Part shown: one piece after another, positions 1-12,540 of the stretch | How the letters are laid out: every line of letters starts with the position of its first letter | Numbering within the stretch: position 1 is the first letter of the stretch | Assembly (NCBI RefSeq): GCF_030463565.1 | Contig: NC_134654.1 | Location: forward strand, 16,880,202 to 16,944,201 | DNA: 64,000 nt | Source: Pelecanus crispus | Lineage: Eukaryota > Chordata > Aves > Pelecaniformes > Pelecanidae | Direction: 5' to 3' | Notes under the pieces: generated by a model | Told to the model about the DNA's origin: nothing | Databases searched by the model: none | The model's input: only the letters and a program-made list of their open reading frames with translations | Made by a program: the position numbers and the translations under genes

Positions 1-799
1 TTCCCAAGTCAATGGGAAATGGAGCTCACCCTGTTACCTCCAGACTTGGCTATTGTGCTCAGCTAACACATCCACCTCCCATTAAGAGGTGAGGACAGAC
101 CACAGACTAGGATGCTGAGCTCATTCCACCTCTGCCCCTCTCTGTCCCTGCCCCAGTCTGTGAGCCCGCTGCTCCATCTGTCCCTTACTGAAGAGCTCCA
201 TAACCTGTCCCATGTCACCCTACTGCTGAACAGAGGTCTACACAGAGCTGAGTTGAAGGACCTCATCTTGACAAACAGCCCTGGTCTTCCTGCCTGAGCT
301 TTCCACACCTGGATGAGCTGGTTATCCCCCACCCTGACCCATAGCCCCTCTGGACCCTCCTCCTCCCCTTCCAGCCCCATGTGCTGCCCTGGGATGCTCT
401 GCACCCAGCCCACCACCCTTGTGGGGCATGCCTGTCCCCATGAGAACTCCACAACCACTTGCCCATCCCACCCCATCCCACTCCCTGGCCAGATCTGTGG
501 CGCAGCTTAGGTACCGTTACTTACCACACCAAACCAATAAAGAGGCCTCGGGGATGGAGGCAGCCCCAAGGATGCTGGAACCTGGCCCTGGCCACCAGTA
601 ACGTCTGTGTCAGGCTGGATCCCTTCCCTGCAGCAAGTGGATTCACACTGATGTAAGAGGGTATTAAAGTTTGGCCCTGGGTTTGTGAAATGAGACAGTA
701 TGCCAGAGTCACCTCCCTATACCATTCCCTTCCTTGTAATGGACTCAGGATGTTAATTGAGAGCTAATTGCTAATATCTTGCATCCCTCTAATGTCTCA

Positions 800-905
800 A
801 TAAGGAGCCTCAAAGCGCTTTGCAGAAACTGGCTATGATCCCCTGCTTTGAGAGTGCAGAAATTGCAGCCCAGAGATGTTTCAGGAACTTGCTGATGAGC
901 CAAGT
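800..905. repeat. Possible ancient amniote SINE/LINE relic (MIR/L2-like)
   Basis: The run contains CCTCAAAGCGCTTTGCAGA, then a GATCCCCTGCTTTGAGAG stretch and a weak match to the 'AAACTGAGGCAC' block. These occur in this order in old amniote MIR/L2/CR1-type repeats. The match is by eye and heavily diverged, so family and strand are uncertain. Confidence 0.35.
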
Positions 906-3900
906 CTGGATCAGCAACAGCCCCTGGTCCTCAATCCCTGCTCCAAGCACTGTCCCACACTGCCTCTCCTGCCACACTGCTGGACTGCCTCCCAAACTGT
1001 GGCTTTTTATAAAACCCTCCCAGGCAAGCGGCCTAGAAGTCAGCCTTGCAGGGGCCCGAGGCAGGGAAACAAAGAGTTAAACAATATACTGGCAGGCTGG
1101 TGAGCTCATCAGAGCTGGGATATGCTCCATTGTTTATTAGACTCTTAACAGAGCCCAGTAGACAACATCTAGAGGGATGTGGGGCTCGGGGTGAGCCTGG
1201 CTTAGGAGAGTGAGACCTGCTGCTGCAGCCTGTCCCACTGCTGGTGGGGCGGACAGCCATCCCTCACCACTCACCACGTAAGTAGGATGGATTTCCATGG
1301 GTTTGGATCTGGGGGTGGCAGCAAGGGAGAGGGGATACAGTATGGCGAGGCTGGGGATCATACTCTTGCTGAGCCCCGAAAAGGGACTGGCAGACGTTCT
1401 TTCCTCGGCAAGACCCTGAGCGTGTTGCTGGGACCATCTAAACTCTGGACGATGCTGGAAAACTGGTCCCAAGGGACGCATATGGCTGGGTCCAACCCAG
1501 CTCCACCACACTGGCAAATGGACACTGGCTCCATCTCAATTTACATCCAAGATCTGGCGGGGCTTATAGGCAATGTGAAATCCCCTGATACGTTGCCTTA
1601 CTTCTCCACCCCGGTCTCAGAGCAGAGCTAGCCAGTCTGCAGGGACGGCTGCCCACGTAGCCACTGCCAGCCTCCTCCTCGCTCTGGGGCGAGCAGGGGT
1701 GTGGGGAAGGGAGCAGAGAGGATGGAGCTTTAGCATTCATGCTTGGCACTGACACAACTCTCCCCATCTTCTCCCAGAGCAGAGCCCACTCAGCCAGCAG
1801 GATTCGGCCCTCTTCAGGCTGACACACAGCGACAGAAAGCTGGATACTCCAAGCCGCTCCTCCTGTGCTCACAGGAGCCAGCGGCTGGGTTCCTCCTCAG
1901 CATATTCAGGGGATGTTTAGCGCAAGCGGCCATCTCACCTCTCGCAGCAAGCCGCTACCCACCGGTGACAGCTGGGACGACAGAGGCACAGCATGGTGAG
2001 TGGGCTCTCGGTGCTCGGTCCCTTCCCAGGGAATTCCCTGCCCCAACACCCGCACAAGGAATGGGATGCTGCCCCCGTCAGCACCTCTCTGTGTGCAGGT
2101 CCCCCAAAGCAGGCATGCAGCTGCGGGGCTTGAGTTCTTCACAGGATGGCTGTAGGCACGGCAGGTCCCCCACCTCCACTGGGAAGCAGCTTACTCAGTT
2201 TCTTGGGGACCTCAGGCATGCTGGCTCACTGAATATACATCTCACTCCTATTCACTTTGTACCTGATTGATAACCACTCTCAATTAAACTTGGCCAGCAC
2301 TAAGCAGCTAACAAAAAGTTTCTGCAAAGTGCATGCATGCACGTGTCTGTCAGCGCAGCAGCCTCCTTTCCCACTCATCCCATGGTCACACATGAGTCCT
2401 CTAGAGCAGCTAACCCCTTCTCCCGGCAAGCATGGACCCACGACTATCATCTGGGATGGGGTCCTGTACTGAGGTTAAACATCAGGACTGATTAAAGAGT
2501 CAGACTGAGACACCCCAGAGCAGCAGGAAAAGCCATGCCCAGAAAAGTCATGCCCTAAAATGCTCTTCTCAGTTTTCCTGCATTCCGCAACATTACAGCT
2601 TCCTCACAGCTCAGATCCACCAGTGAAGACTTTACTGCCTGCCCACTGGGGTGGCAGGCAGGACACATCTTCTGGCTGAAGGACAAATGAACCCTTTGGG
2701 CCTTGCCCCAAGATTTTGCAGAGCACCTGATACTGCCATTTGCCAGGGGACCATCCCAAGCCACCTGGAGGCTACTGGAAACCCCAGAGAGCCATGGGGC
2801 AGTGGGGAGAGTCTGGGGGTCCCCCTCTGTGGGACAGCCTGGGGCTTTGGTGGGGCAATATCTAGATCTCACACGGCCAGATCGGAGATGGGTGGGAGAA
2901 GCATGTGCACATATTCAGGTGACCCACCCAACTGCTCCATAGCACTGGAGCTGCCATTCACCCGAACCCAGTGGCCGCACTGGTGCCAGGCAGACCAGAG
3001 CTCACTTGCTTTATCTGCTCGGGGATGGCTGGCAGAGTCTGAGCCCTCAGGAAAAGCCTGTCCAGGCCTGACCCTCGAGCCAGGCTGGTGTTTTTGCTTC
3101 CCCACGGTGTAAACCAGAACAAGCCACATCCATGGAGTGTAGGGTTCACTTTGCCTTTTCCTCAGAAGTTTATTTTCCATGATGGTTGATTCCCAGAGGG
3201 ATGTGGGGCTGGAAGTGAACCTGGCTTAGGAGAGCAGGAGCTTCTGCTGCTGCCTGTCCCACCCCTGGAAGTTGCAGAGCTTTCTTCAGGGAGGTGGCTT
3301 GACAGCAGAGAGGAAGGAAAAATATATCCATAAACTTGGCCTGGATTTCCAGCAATATTTGGCTGTTGGTTTGCAAAATCCTTAGCTTTTTCCCCAGTGA
3401 TTTGTGTGGTAAAACACAGGGCAGAGACCCCAAGTGTTGCAGCCTCTCTGCACTGCCCTGCACACGGCAACACCACCATCAATACCCATGGCTCTGTACC
3501 CGGGGCAGGTCCACGCTCACCTGTACCACCGGTACTCCCATGGGATGGCACCTACTTAGTCCTAGGGCAAAGACCAGCTTCATTCTGGGATGCTGAGAGG
3601 GGTCTTCATGAGGAAGAGCCAGAAGGAGATGGACACCAATCCCTGGGGTGAGACTGTCTGAGCTGGGGAAGCTCCTGTGCCCCCAGCCATGCAAAGTGGG
3701 AGGAAGAAGTGGCAGAAACTGCTTGCAGTGAGGACTTAAGAGGAGCATGTAAGAAGCTCCTGAAGAATCAGGGCTGCCTCGCCAAATAAAAAGGACATGC
3801 CCAGGCTGAGGACTGGATTGGGAGAGTAAATCCAGCCCTTGCATGGCCAGGAGGACACAGGCCTGTGCTTAGGAGTAAGGTCTTCAGATCGGGCTGTTGC

Positions 3901-6900
3901 CCCACTTTTAGGACAACTCTAGCCACATCTGCAGGTTATTTGCAGCATCCGAGGTCCTGGGCTGGGATGCCAGTCCTGAGATCTGCTGCTGCTGGGGGCC
4001 GGTGGGTGAGGAACCCCATCTGCAGCCAGGATGGGCTGAGGGACCTGGGGCAGAGCACTTAGGTGCTCTGTTCAGTCCAAAGCTCTCTCCTCAGCACCAC
4101 CATGTAATGTCCCCAAGGTCCAGGAGGTACCCAAGTGTGTGCTGTGCTGCTTTGCCACTGATATCCCCAGCAGGTGGGCGTCAGTGAATCTCCCAGCTCA
4201 GAAGCCAAACATCACCACACAAAGCACTGGAAGAGCAAAGGGAGAAGAAATAGAATCACATGAGGCTCTTCCTTATGGAGGGGGAAAAGAAAGACCCCAG
4301 TGTTAGGTCCAGTGCCAACAGCTGCCCAAGATTTCAGAGGCAGCAGCAGAACAACACCACACATGAAATCCGAGATGTGCTCTGGAGGCATTTTCAAGGC
4401 AGCAAACAGTCATCTGCTGATGTTCTCCTTACAACAATAATGATTAAAAAAAAATTGGGAGAAATCTGATAGCATTATCCTGCCAGGCTGCCCAGTACAA
4501 CCATCGCTTCTTCAAATATGAGCACATCTGTGGTGAATTAGGGAAGGAGCATGAGCAGAGCAGGAACTGAAATCACATTAGCTCTCCCAAGAGCTGCAGA
4601 TACATGCAGTGCTCACAAACAAACTCCCAGCCACTTGCAGGGAGTGAAATCCTTCACTAGATAACAGTGGGGAAAATATACAGAGCCTCATGCAAAAGCA
4701 CAGACAGAAATACAAAGCAGAGTATATAAATCAGAGAAGACCAAATGTGGAGAGAAGTGTGACCAAAAAAAGCATGCTCTGCCAGGAAGTGCCAGAAAAT
4801 TGATCAGTCTGGGAATTGTGGTGAGATGGACGGTTATGCCAGAAAATAAAATGGGTGGGATTTTAAAAGGAAGACGATGGTTTCTGTAGGAGCCTGCCAT
4901 TAATGCTCTGCAAAATGAAGAGGAAGGTGCTCTGCAGAGTTCAGAGTACCCCCAGATGCAGAGTGAGGGTGGCAGAATACAGGCAAGCAGGGAGTGGGGT
5001 GCCTGAAAGATGGGGCAGGGCAGACTGCATTAGACTGCTGAGATATGAGATCTGGGCATTATTCCAGAGAAGAAAGCAAATTTCCAACCACAAAGCCAAA
5101 TTAAAATTACACAGTGGCTTGATCATAAAACCTCTCCACAATGGATGTTACAAGGATAAAAGCAAGAAATGCCATGACTACCTAGGATGAAATTTCAGGA
5201 AGAGCTTGCAAAACATTTGAGCTAGAAGAGAGTAATGCTATGAGCAAGGGAGATGGTGGACAGGCTGCACACACCAGCCAAGCAAGAAGTTATCCAGGAT
5301 CTGGACACATCTCTGCAAAACTGCAGTTGGTGGGGTTTTTTTGGAGGACTGGGCTGACTCCTGGGCAGGTTGTATAGGTGGAAGGTTTTGGCCCATGCAG
5401 AGCCAGCCTCACTGTCTCCCCAGAACACTGGACACTGCTGTCAGTATTTGTTTTTTGTCTGAGGATACAGTGGCTGCTTGGAGCCACAACTTACAGGAAT
5501 GGTGAGGCAAGCTGCATCACAGAAGCTGAAAGGAGAGAAAGCTGTACCCAATCACCTGCATGTCTAACACAGCTGTAGCCATCAAAACAACATTTCATGG
5601 CAGCTCATGCTTCTGCAAAGCCAAGGGGTCAGCATGCTCCACTGCAACCAGTCCAGCTTGCAGAGACAGGGTTAGCTTGCTACTATGACCAAACTTACCT
5701 GCCTTGTCAAGTGCTTGATCATCCCTGATGAAGTGCTGTAAAAGATGTATCAGGATGGCAGAAATGCCCCCATCTGTCCAGAGAGGGGTGAAAGCTGTGG
5801 ATGGGAGGGATGTAAATCATGTCCATTGCTCTTGCCTTTTTTTTTTTGCTTGTTGGTCCAATTTTGGCAAACCTGGAACATTACAAAATACGTCAATACC
5901 ACCAGATCTGCATTTCTGCAACAGTGTCTGTGTTGGGGGGATTACATTGAAAACTTACATCTGCCTCTTTTCAAAATAAACCACAAAACTTGGCAGGGGA
6001 CACAGGTGAAAGAATAAGGGAGATGCTGGCTGGCACCCAGACATCAGCATCCCTAGATGGGCACTGGGCCCAGTATGGCTCAAATACAAGCAGGTTTCCT
6101 TAAGAGGGTGCTTCTGAAGCTGTGCCAGTTTTGCAGCCTCTGTGCAGCTGCACTTATGTGGTACATGCTCTCATATTGATTAGCAGCAACGGGAAACGAG
6201 CTGGGGCCACCAGGCTTCATCCTCATCTCATCTACACCTTGTTGCTGGCCGCTGCAGCCACAGACCTTCCTGTGGCATATGCAGTATGCAAATCCAGCCC
6301 AGTTTCACCCATGATGTGCACCTCCTGGTGAGCCATCCCACGGGCCAGCAGTAGGTCTGGGGGCAGCCAGGGCTGAACTGAGAAAACACACAGCCCACGG
6401 TGCTGTGTGTGCCAAACAAGGGCCAAAGCAGGGTTTTAGATGAACTGCTCCAGATCAAAGCCCACTTAGGCTTGTGTAGTGCTTAGGAAGAGCTGTGCTT
6501 GGCAGTGGAGGGACCACAGAGCTCTGGTGGCACTGCCCATCCATCTGAGCCCCACCGAGAGCTTGTGCCCAGGCCAGCATGGTTGTGACTTGAGCTTGAC
6601 TGCTGCCCTAAATGGGGGGGCTCCACAGGGACAGCTTTGGGGCTGGCAGCAATCACCAGTGGCTCTGCTTTGTGGTGCTGGCAGAAGGGTGATACAGGGT
6701 CCTGGGCTGCTCCAAGCCAGTACTGCTGTTGCACTCCTGCTGCAGAGCATCCCCATGCCTGAAGGGCGGGGACAGTGTTAACACCTGGCAGAGGACAGGT
6801 CAGTCCCAGCCCTCCTGACACTGCTGAACCCCTGGGAGAAAACCTGGCAGCTCAAGCATGAGTTCGCTTTGCAAAAAAATCTGATTCCTGGGTGCAAAGC

Positions 6901-7479
6901 ATCCACATTCCTGGCTTCTCCTGCCTTCTTCAGCCCTCATACCTGCATGGGTTCATTTCTGCTGGACTTCCCCAGCAGCAGGTCAGACTGTGCATCAGGA
7001 GCACTCCCTGATCCAGCCTCCTGCCCTTGCCTCCTCATCTGAGCCCTGAGGAAATAGTGGATAACATAATGCTCAGCCCTTCCAATTTACCATAATGGTT
7101 TCTTCATGCTGAAGGCACTTTGTTTCTGGGAAAATGTATTTTCTCCTTGAGTTGGTGAAAAAATAATGCCTCAAAAAGCCACACTGCTGACCCAGCCATC
7201 ACAAGGCAGGGCGTTTTGGTATGCTCCTGCTACTGAGCCTAAGAGCCTTTCCTCAGCAGCCTGCCCCAGCTTACAGCTGGAGAAATATTTCCTGCATGAC
7301 AAGCATTTCCCCATCTCTCATCTGTGCACTTAGATAGGAAATGAGAAACTCCTGTGCTGCGGCTACTACAAGGCTGACATCTCTAGGCTGGATGTGGCAG
7401 GAGGAATATCCAGCCCCAGGGGTCTGAAGGAAGCACTCAGTCCATGGAAGGATGCTTTCTGTGCTCCCGCTGAGCAGTC

Positions 7480-7540
7480 TTGACATGGCACACCAGTGCC
7501 AGTTTCCCCACCTACAAGAGGGAGAGATGATCATGCCACA
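7480..7540 (+). repeat. Possible MIR/L2-like relic
   Basis: GTGCCAGTTTCCCCACCTAC followed by a purine-rich AAGAGGGAGAGATGAT stretch resembles the conserved 'GTGCCTCAGTTTCCCCATCTGTAAAATGGG' block of ancient amniote SINEs. It is short and diverged. A repeat-profile search would decide. Confidence 0.35.
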
Positions 7541-7960
7541 AGGTGCTGAGGAGGGAAAGCAGCTCTGGGGGTACAGAGCTCTTCCGCACAGGCAGCATCA
7601 CCAGCCCTGTTTGCAGCACCCTGATACCCCCCTGAGAGCAGCCAAGAGCCTTGGGAGGATCAGGGTAGTGGATGCTAATGGACATCTAGTCACCCCACCA
7701 CTGAATCCCTGTGGGAGCTGGAAGCTGGGGAGCTGGAAGGTCTCAGGACAGGGACAGGGACAGGGACTGCGGGAGTCCCACTGTCCATGGGGGAGACAGT
7801 GGAACTCTGCAGGCATCTTCAGTCCAGCCTACCTGCAGGACCCTGTTGCCTATTCCTACATCTCATTGCTCTCATAGGCGTGATGCTCTTCTCTCCCTGC
7901 AGTGACCCTCAAAGCCTTCTCCACCTTCATTTGACTTGTCACTAATTAATGACCAAATGA

Positions 7961-8446
<486 letters not shown>

Positions 8447-8813
8447 GGGCAGCCCATGACCTTCCCAGGAAGTCTTCCCTCCCCTCTACCCACCTGTGTT
8501 GGTTAGCCATAAAAAGAAACATGTTCTTGTACTCTCCTAGAGGATTTCATCCCAGTAAGTCTCTTCCCTACAAGTGAAATGCAATGTACCAGTCTCTCAC
8601 TGTACCATGTGAAAATGAACTTTGTATTTCATCCAAGTAATCCCAGAAAAAAAGAGAGCAGGATTTTGCAGCTAGGCCCAGCAAGGTAGCCCGAGCTCCA
8701 ACAAGCAACCCAATGTCATGTATTGGAAAAAGCAAAGCTCCTAAGTAGCCTGGCTCCGCCCAGTAGCTTCTGCAAGATACATCAGCAGAGAGAAGCCAGC
8801 TGACTAGAGTGTG

Positions 8814-8819
8814 AATAAA
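8814..8819 (+). terminator. Polyadenylation signal AATAAA, likely PIRT
   Basis: AATAAA lies about 370 bases after the PIRT stop codon on the same strand and is followed by a GT-rich stretch (GCTGGGTGTGAAC), as expected for a cleavage site. The 3' UTR would then span 8447 to about 8840. A second AATAAA at 9372-9377 could give a longer form. Confidence 0.5.
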
Positions 8820-9371
8820 GCTGGGTGTGAACATTTCTGACTGTAAACGGCAGCTCAGACGCAGAAACTGGGAGGCCAGAGATGGTTCATCCAGAGACAG
8901 TGGAGAGGAGAAGCAGGACAATGTAGTTCCAGGCTACTTTTTATCAGAGGAGGCCACCAGAAGAGGCAACACACATCAGCAAAGCTTAGGAGGACCAGAT
9001 GTAATGCCCATGGTCTGGACTTTCCTGTCATTGAGCTGTTATGACAGCTGGCTGAGACATGGCTGCAAACTGGAGCTCACTCCTTGCTCAGGATGGAGCA
9101 TGCACAAGCCTTATTTATTGCTGCAAATGGTCAAGGCAAGGAGCAGTGTCACAAGCAGCATTTTTTTCTCCCCCCTGGCAGAGGGTGTTTAAGAAAGGCT
9201 GTTCCTCCAGGCCTGCAGAGGCAAAGTTGTTTTGCAGCATCTCTGCATTTGCACTAATGTCTGCCAGAGACACCCAGAAACCCGAACCATCAGCCTATTC
9301 GTGCAACCAGAATTGGACCACAGGCAGGTGAGACTGGTTTGTTATCTCCACCATTCTGTATTTCTGCCTTT

Positions 9372-9377
9372 AATAAA
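9372..9377 (+). terminator. Possible distal polyadenylation signal, PIRT
   Basis: A second AATAAA on the coding strand, followed by TGTGTACC. It could end a longer PIRT transcript with a 3' UTR of about 0.95 kb. There is no other support. Confidence 0.25.
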
Positions 9378-12300
9378 TGTGTACCCTGAGGCAATTCACC
9401 AAGAAAGGCATGGATACTTTCTGCATGGTTTTTGCTTTGATTTTATATTTTCAGCAGGCCTGATTTACTTTAAAAGACAAATTTGAAATGCAAATTCTCA
9501 GTCTGAAGAGCTGGTCTCAGTCTGGACAGCAGATCTGGGTTGGTATAAATAGACCTATAATGTCCGGCTCCTAATTTTGGGTTCAGGCACTGATGAGACT
9601 CTGATTTTTCAGAAGTGCTGATGCAGGCTGGATCCCATGGCAGACTTCCATCAGCCCAGTGAAAGTCCCAAGCAGAGCAAGCACTGGCTCAAAGGCCCTG
9701 ACACCTGCTGTGGGATGAGGATGTGGTCAGTGCTGATCAAAAGCAGAAGAGGAACACAGAAGAGGAGACCCCACCAAGCTCCTCTTTGTTGTCTGCACCT
9801 CTGCAGGGAAGCCGAGGCAGCCCCATTGCTCTGCCAAATGCTGTGGGAGGAAGAGACACTATCAGGGGGTGCACTGAGAGAATTTGCAATGTGTTCGCTC
9901 TTTGGTTTCAGACAGAGAGGATATGATAACCTCCATCAACTGCTGATGAGAGGAAGCTCATGTAAGCCCTCAGGTTTCTGTAACCCAGTGTCCCACATCT
10001 GCCAACAGCTCCCAAGAAAAGCGCAAGGAATGGGGCATGCAGACAATAGTCCTTCTCCTGGTTTATGTCCACCTCCCAGCTCACAGCAGCTCAGAGCGAA
10101 GCCAGATGTTGCTCCAGACCACTGTTTAATGGTCACTGATACAGCTAACATGCCCAGCTCCTCCTCGTTTACCCACTTTTTCAAATCAGTTTGCACTTTT
10201 AGGTTCCGCAACATCCTGGAGCCAACAATCCCTTCAAGCCCTCTAATTTGCCAGACAGGCTGGAAGCTCTGCATAGTATCAGGAGACATGGCAAAAGCAG
10301 AGGGTAACAGATCCTGCTGCTCCAGGCCAGCAGGTGCCCAGCAGGTCAGCTAAAAGGGAGTGTTCTCTGTAGTCAAGGATCATGAAGCTGTAGCTGTGGG
10401 AACTGTGCTCGGGGCCAAGAGTTGATTTCCTGTGGGGAAATATTTAACCTCCTCCTGGTCATCTCTGGCTGAACTCCCTGGTATCTGAAATCAGTGCCAC
10501 CTCAGCATCTTTGCCTGCAAGTATGGTCCAAGGTGCCTTTGACCCACAGCCTTCAAGTGGAAGCATTTGTGCTACAATTGGCTAACAGAATTAACCAGAG
10601 CTCAGGCTCACCTTGGCACTGCTGCCAGGCTCCCACTAGTATATTACCAAGGCTGACCAGTCCCATGCACCTGGAGATCCCCTTCACCAGTGTTGGGAGA
10701 ACTTGAGGAAGCAGCTCCCAGCCTGGCAGCTGACACAGCTGGATTAAGAGTATTCAAGAAATGCACATCCCTTTGCCCCAGGCTCAACCTGGCCCTGAGT
10801 TTTGTTTCCTGGGTGGTACAGATGTGTGTCCCTGACCAGCCAGTGCCAGGTCCATGAATGGGGTGTACAAGGTGTATGATCTAGCACTGGACCCAGTAAA
10901 CCTCCATTTGTTTCTCAAGCCATTCATCATGCCGTGCAAGGTTTTGCTTGTTCTTGCAATCCTGACTTGGCACTAGGCAGCAGTCTCTATTGATTTAGCT
11001 GCAACGGGCAGAGGACACTCACCTAAAACTCCTACTTGGGAGACAGCTGCAGTCAGAAGAGCAGACAAACATCAGGACTCATGAAAGGGAAATCACGGAG
11101 TAACATGAAGAGCATCACTAGGTCCCAGCTGGCTCCAGCCTGCAGATCTGGTCACAGACAGATATCTTAAAGCTGCACAGTCTGGAGAAGGCACCTGGGA
11201 ATGTTCCCTGCTGCAAACAGCTCTGCTGTGGCAAGAGGCTGCTCAGCCCAGGCTTGCTGTCCAAAGGGATGCAACAGGAGGACTAGAAGTACCAAATGGC
11301 CTGGAGAGAGGGAGCAGGGGTCCTGCTCTCCATGTCTCACGACCAAGGATAAGGAGATGGTCAATGAAATGTAAATATGATAAGAAGTCACTGAGACCAA
11401 GAATCTAATGGGATTCCAGACTGGTCATTTATAACAAGAATATTAGGTTTAATTAAAGCAAAACTTTCCCAAAGGACTTTCCCATTGCTGCTCTGGTCTC
11501 ATGTCCATTGTTTTGTGCCTGCTGGTAGAGAGGGGAGGCTGCATTATAAGGTGTTTGAGATAGATGATGGTGTGGTATCCAGGGGCCACCATGCAGGGGC
11601 TCACTCAGGACATTGGGAGGGGGAAGAGTGGGACTGGTGCTGCAGCCACGGGCGATGGCCATGTGCCCTGGGTGAAGGTCTCAGGTGTGCACATGTACTC
11701 AGTGGACACTTCTGTTGAAGTGTGAGGAGCACATGGGTGGCACGGGAAAGTGCCTGGCAAGAGGATGGAGCATGCCCAGGTCAGGGTAAAGGCAATAGCC
11801 CATGGATCAGCAAAGCTTGCTGAGAGGAGGAGGGGGATTTATCAGGTGGTTCTTGCCATTTGCTGCCCAGATCTGTAGGGGGACAGTTAACTGAAGGGAA
11901 AGCTAGATTAACAGCTTGAAGATCAACATGCAAATGGAAGTCCAGCAACAGAGTGGGAACTCTCCACTTTGTTGCACAGGGTATAAATGCCTGCTTACTG
12001 CCAGGAAGTTGGGTGGATTTTGCATTTCCACATGCAATGCAAAGACCTCCCAGCACTGGGAAATGCACCATTCTCCTGAAGTGAGAGAGGCTCAACTAGA
12101 GCAACTTAGGGAAACAGATGCAGGGTATCCTGGAGGCTGCTCACAAGGGTTTCATTAGGAGCTGACATAAAGTGTATGCCCTACTGTGGCCCAGCAAAAG
12201 TGTGCAGGGCTGCTGAAAAGTGAAATCCTGCCTTTGTGCTGTGGGACCGGTGAAATTCTACATCCCACTGACAAGGGAGGCTGCAGATGCAGGGGGTATC

Positions 12301-12449
12301 CTTGGGTTCAAAAGGGCTTGATGGACAACAGATCAAAAAAGAGACAGCAGAAGCAACAGAGCGAGATGTGCCCTCTAACTTCTGTAACATAACAGTGGTG
12401 GATGTTGGGGATCTTAGATTCCATGGGGATCAGATGGCAGCAAGGGCTG

Positions 12450-12540
12450 GGCTCATGTGCTGTCTCCTCCTGCCACTGCTGGAGACAGCACTGGGCTAGA
12501 GGGACCTTTGATCTGACCATAGGGCAGTTCATGTCTTCAG
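12450..12540 (+). mobile_element. Old CR1 LINE 3' end (relic)
   Basis: The order 'ctgccactgctggagaca', 'ctgggctaga gggaccttt', 'gatctgacc' and 'agggcagttcatgt' follows the 3' tail of an old CR1 group of archosaurs and turtles. Typical copies read GGGCTAGATGGACCTTTGGTCTGACCCAGTAnGGCAGTTCTTATGTT. Only the tail is recognisable; the 5' extent is unclear. It lies in the transcriptional direction of PIRT and TMEM238L. Confidence 0.6.

Noticed and set aside
9637-10353. 238-codon + frame between PIRT and TMEM238L
   Set aside because: No recognisable domain, irregular composition, no splice or promoter context, and no known gene at this point of the syntenic block. A chance frame is the simplest reading.
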